Shown in pieces: positions 5,000 through 7,076 of a stretch of 7,076 nt of DNA. Made by a program: the position numbers and the translations under genes. The first letter of the stretch is position 1. The number at the start of each line of letters is the position of its first letter. The DNA lies in NCBI GenBank assembly GCA_019114885.1, contig DXEQ01000077.1:1-7076 (forward strand), given 5' to 3'. Source of the DNA: Candidatus Anaerobutyricum stercoripullorum (GTDB taxonomy: Bacteria; Bacillota; Clostridia; Lachnospirales; Lachnospiraceae). Below the pieces are notes generated by a model. The model saw only the letters and a list, made by a program, of their open reading frames with translations. It ran no database searches and had not been told where the DNA came from.

Positions 5000-6670
5000 A
5001 TGAGTAGTCTTCGCATCCCTGTCGGAGTCTCTGACTTTGAGCAGATTCGTAAAAATGGATATTATTATATTGACAAGAGCGGCATGATCGCAGAGATTAT
5101 ACGGACGGAGCCTGCGGCTGTGACTCTGATCACCCGGCCGCGCCGGTTTGGAAAGACGCTGGGCATGAGTATGCTGGCAAGTTTTTTTGATGTGCGAAGA
5201 GAGAGTGCGGCTTTGTTTGAGGGGCTGGCGGTGACGAAGGATGCGGAGTTATGCGGCAGATGGATGAATCAGTATCCGACAGTGTTTTTGTCGCTGAAAG
5301 ATGTGGACGGGCTGTCTTTTGAGAGTGCTTACGGGATGCTTGCGGCAACGATTCGGGATCTGTATAAGGAACATCTGTATTTGCTGGACAGTGAGGCGGT
5401 CAATGTCTATGACAGAGAGGAAATGCGGCAGATTGTGGAGGGCAGGGCGTCGGTGACGGAGATAAAGAGAAGCCTCGTTCTTCTCATCACGGCGATGCGG
5501 GCGCATTACGGGAAGCCGGTCATCTTTTTGATGGATGAATACGATGTGCCGCTTTCCAAGGCGAGCAGTCATGGATATTACGAACAGATGCTGGAAGTCA
5601 TGAAGACGTTGATGAGTACGACGCTCAAGGATAACCCATCGTTGAAGTTTGCCGTGCTGACCGGGTGTCTGAAAGTGGCGAAGGAGAGTATTTTTACGGG
5701 AACCAATAATTTTGTCTCGGATACGATCTCTGATTCCCGGCTGAATGAATACTTTGGTTTTACGCAAAAGGATATGGACCAGCTTTTGAAGGAAGCGGGA
5801 CAAACGGAACGGAAAGCAGAGATCCGAGCATGGTATGATGGATATCATTTCGGTGATTTTGATGTGTACTGTCCGTGGGATGTGATGAATTATCTTCGTG
5901 ATCTGGAGAAAAATGCTGAGGCGAAACCGATGAGTTACTGGAAGAATACCAGCGACAACGCCATTATCCGCTCTTTTATCGATTACGCGGGCAGCAATAT
6001 TACCGGTAAGCTGGAGACATTGATGGCCGGCGGGTACATTGTGCAGCGGGTGGAGGAGAATCTGACCTATGATTATCTGCATTCCTCAGAGGAGAATCTG
6101 TGGAGCCTTCTTTATCTGACCGGGTATCTGACCCGGGTGCGAAAGGAGGAGCTTCGGACCGATGTGCCGGAAGGGATGATGGCGCTTAAGATTCCCAATG
6201 CGGAGATTCAGGAGATTTTTGAGACTACGGTGCAGACCTGGTTTGCGGACAGCGCGCGGGTCTGGGACCGGAGAAAGTTATTTGAAGCGGTATGGAGAGG
6301 CGATGTGAAGACGCTTACGAAGGAAATGAACACCTTGCTGCGGACAACGATCAGTTATCATGATTACGGAGAAGATTTCTACCATGCGTTTCTTGCCGGG
6401 GTTTTTGCGGGCGCCGGATACCAGGTGGAGTCGAACAGGGAGCACGGGGAAGGACGCAGTGATGTGGTCGTCCTTGATCTGCGTGGCAGCCGGGTAGCCA
6501 TCTTTGAGGCAAAATGTACCCGGCAACTGGAACAACTGGAAAGCAGCTGCGCGGAAGCGCTTTGCCAGATTGAGCGAAAAGGGTATGCAAAAGACTTTCT
6601 CGACAGCTATGATGAGGTGCTCTGTTTTGGGATTGCCTTTTATAAGAAACGGTGTCTGGTCAGGCGGTGA
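5000..6670 (+). CDS. AAA-ATPase-like protein with C-terminal PD-(D/E)XK nuclease domain (PF09820/PF08011 type)
   Basis: The 556-residue protein has the standard two-part layout of this family. The N-terminal part opens with the IPVGVSDFEQIR and YYYIDKS blocks. It has a family-specific nucleotide loop, R46-P-R-R-F-G-K52-T53 in place of a normal Walker A, and a Walker B strand ending D179-E180-Y-D182. A conserved L220-T-G221-228 segment ending at K225 and A227 follows, then W278-Y-D-G-Y282. The C-terminal part (about 455-556) shows D488 in GRSD, E503-x-K505, and Q523 before the K527-G-Y529 segment, which together form a PD-(D/E)XK nuclease core. It ends in FYKKRCLV, normal for the family, so it is full length. 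There are no membrane segments, so it is presumably cytoplasmic. Members are common and multicopy in Clostridia and Bacteroidetes. Their biological role is not established; defence, mobile-element or DNA-processing roles are speculation. It is separated from both neighbours and has its own candidate promoter. Confidence 0.88.
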   Translation: MSSLRIPVGVSDFEQIRKNGYYYIDKSGMIAEIIRTEPAAVTLITRPRRFGKTLGMSMLASFFDVRRESAALFEGLAVTKDAELCGRWMNQYPTVFLSLKDVDGLSFESAYGMLAATIRDLYKEHLYLLDSEAVNVYDREEMRQIVEGRASVTEIKRSLVLLITAMRAHYGKPVIFLMDEYDVPLSKASSHGYYEQMLEVMKTLMSTTLKDNPSLKFAVLTGCLKVAKESIFTGTNNFVSDTISDSRLNEYFGFTQKDMDQLLKEAGQTERKAEIRAWYDGYHFGDFDVYCPWDVMNYLRDLEKNAEAKPMSYWKNTSDNAIIRSFIDYAGSNITGKLETLMAGGYIVQRVEENLTYDYLHSSEENLWSLLYLTGYLTRVRKEELRTDVPEGMMALKIPNAEIQEIFETTVQTWFADSARVWDRRKLFEAVWRGDVKTLTKEMNTLLRTTISYHDYGEDFYHAFLAGVFAGAGYQVESNREHGEGRSDVVVLDLRGSRVAIFEAKCTRQLEQLESSCAEALCQIERKGYAKDFLDSYDEVLCFGIAFYKKRCLVRR

Positions 6671-6715
6671 GATCGAAAGCATTGTGCCGGCCGTATGATG
6701 CGACCATAAAATACA

Positions 6716-6732
6716 TTTTTCCGGAGGAAGAA
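6716..6732 (+). promoter_or_regulatory. Shine-Dalgarno of the response regulator, inside a small hairpin
   Basis: GGAGG (6723-6727) is 9 bases ahead of the ATG at 6737 and fixes that start. The T-run plus CC at 6716-6722 can pair with GGAAGAA (6726-6732), with one T-G wobble and a GGA loop, partly covering the ribosome site. The pairing is weak (two G-C pairs), so a regulatory role is only a possibility. Confidence 0.5.
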
Positions 6733-6736
6733 ATCT

Positions 6737-7076
6737 ATGTCCACGATTCTTGTTTTAGAAGATGACAGAGAACTGAATCAGACCATGACATACGCGTTGG
6801 AGAAAGAGGGGTATCATGTCCTGTCGGCGTATTCCTGTGAAGAGGCGAAAGAGTTATCAGAGCAGCAGACATTTCACCTGGCGATTCTCGATGTGAATCT
6901 GCCGGACGGGGACGGATTTCCGTTTTGCAGCTGGCTGAAAGCCAAAAAGCAGACGCCGGTTCTCTTTGTCTCCGCCAGAGATCTGGAGGAGGACGTCCTT
7001 TTTGGCTATGAGATGGGGGCGGACGACTACGTGACAAAACCTTTTTCCATAAAAGTTCTGTTAAAGAAGATCTACG
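6737..7076 (+). CDS. Two-component response regulator, N-terminal receiver domain, 3' end missing
   Basis: The frame is open to the right edge, and 113 residues are visible. They form a classic receiver domain: acidic pair D9-D10 after strand ILVLE, phospho-acceptor D52 in the LDVNLPDGDG context, S79 as the switch hydroxyl in LFVSA, and K101 in V-T-K-P-F. The LPDGDGF and GADDYVTKPF wording is typical of OmpR/PhoB-class regulators (VanR-like), but the DNA-binding domain lies outside the window, so the class is inferred. A sensor kinase gene is likely just downstream. The 66-base gap (6671-6736) after the ATPase/nuclease has no clear terminator and only poor promoter matches, so co-transcription cannot be excluded. 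No functional link to the upstream gene is evident. Confidence 0.93.
   Translation, partial: MSTILVLEDDRELNQTMTYALEKEGYHVLSAYSCEEAKELSEQQTFHLAILDVNLPDGDGFPFCSWLKAKKQTPVLFVSARDLEEDVLFGYEMGADDYVTKPFSIKVLLKKIY

Noticed and set aside
5249..6082. 277-codon open frame on the minus strand inside the ATPase/nuclease gene
   Set aside because: It is fully antisense to a well-recognised family protein. Its translation is basic and histidine/arginine-rich with no domain, as expected of a shadow frame.
6120..6136. Perfect inverted repeat CCGGGT / ACCCGG in the ATPase/nuclease gene
   Set aside because: Followed by purine-rich sequence, not Ts, and explained by the coding of an LTGYLTR segment. No evidence for an operator inside the gene.
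6682..6712. Possible promoter before the response regulator (TTGTGC with CATAAA or TAAAAT)
   Set aside because: The -35 matches three of six bases. The better -10 needs a 19-base spacer and the 17-base spacer gives a poor -10. Too weak to annotate.
1..7076. CRISPR array, tRNA or rRNA gene, insertion sequence, or attachment site
   Set aside because: I saw no regularly spaced repeats, RNA-gene sequence, transposase or terminal inverted repeats. Nearly all of the window is accounted for by coding sequence.

Overview
The window looks like chromosomal DNA of a Gram-positive Clostridia member, probably Lachnospiraceae. The basis is dense co-directional genes with strong purine-rich Shine-Dalgarno sites, one TTG start, roughly even base composition by eye, and a PF09820-type ATPase/nuclease of a kind that is multicopy in gut Clostridia. 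The assignment comes from style and family knowledge, not from a marker gene. All six coding regions are on the + strand.

Positions 1-4842 form one tightly packed transcription unit whose beginning lies left of the window. It holds the end of a small multi-pass membrane protein (probable S component of an energy-coupling factor, ECF, transporter), a double ATPase (two complete ABC domains in one chain), the transmembrane T component, a PHP-fold metal-dependent hydrolase, and an RpiR/MurR-type regulator. Gaps are 22-23 bases or are replaced by overlaps (35 bases between ATPase and T component, 11 bases between PHP gene and regulator). The set reads as a self-contained (group I) ECF importer with its own predicted hydrolase and sensor. 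The substrate is unknown. The hydrolase and the SIS-domain regulator hint at a phosphorylated or sugar-like ligand, but both have atypical residues at expected ligand positions.

Positions 4843-4999 are non-coding. They contain a good -10 box, a bulged hairpin followed by a short T-rich run, and the Shine-Dalgarno of the next gene. The hairpin could end the ECF operon or form a leader structure for the next gene.

Positions 5000-6670 encode a 556-residue protein with an N-terminal AAA-ATPase-like domain and a C-terminal PD-(D/E)XK nuclease-like domain. This is a widespread family of unestablished cellular role. After a 66-base gap, a response regulator starts at 6737 and runs off the right edge at residue 113, within or just past its receiver domain.

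The observations I rate highest are the orphan ECF-PHP-RpiR cassette, the degenerate ligand loops of the RpiR-type SIS domain, and a convincing terminator-like hairpin inside the regulator gene between its DNA-binding and SIS halves.
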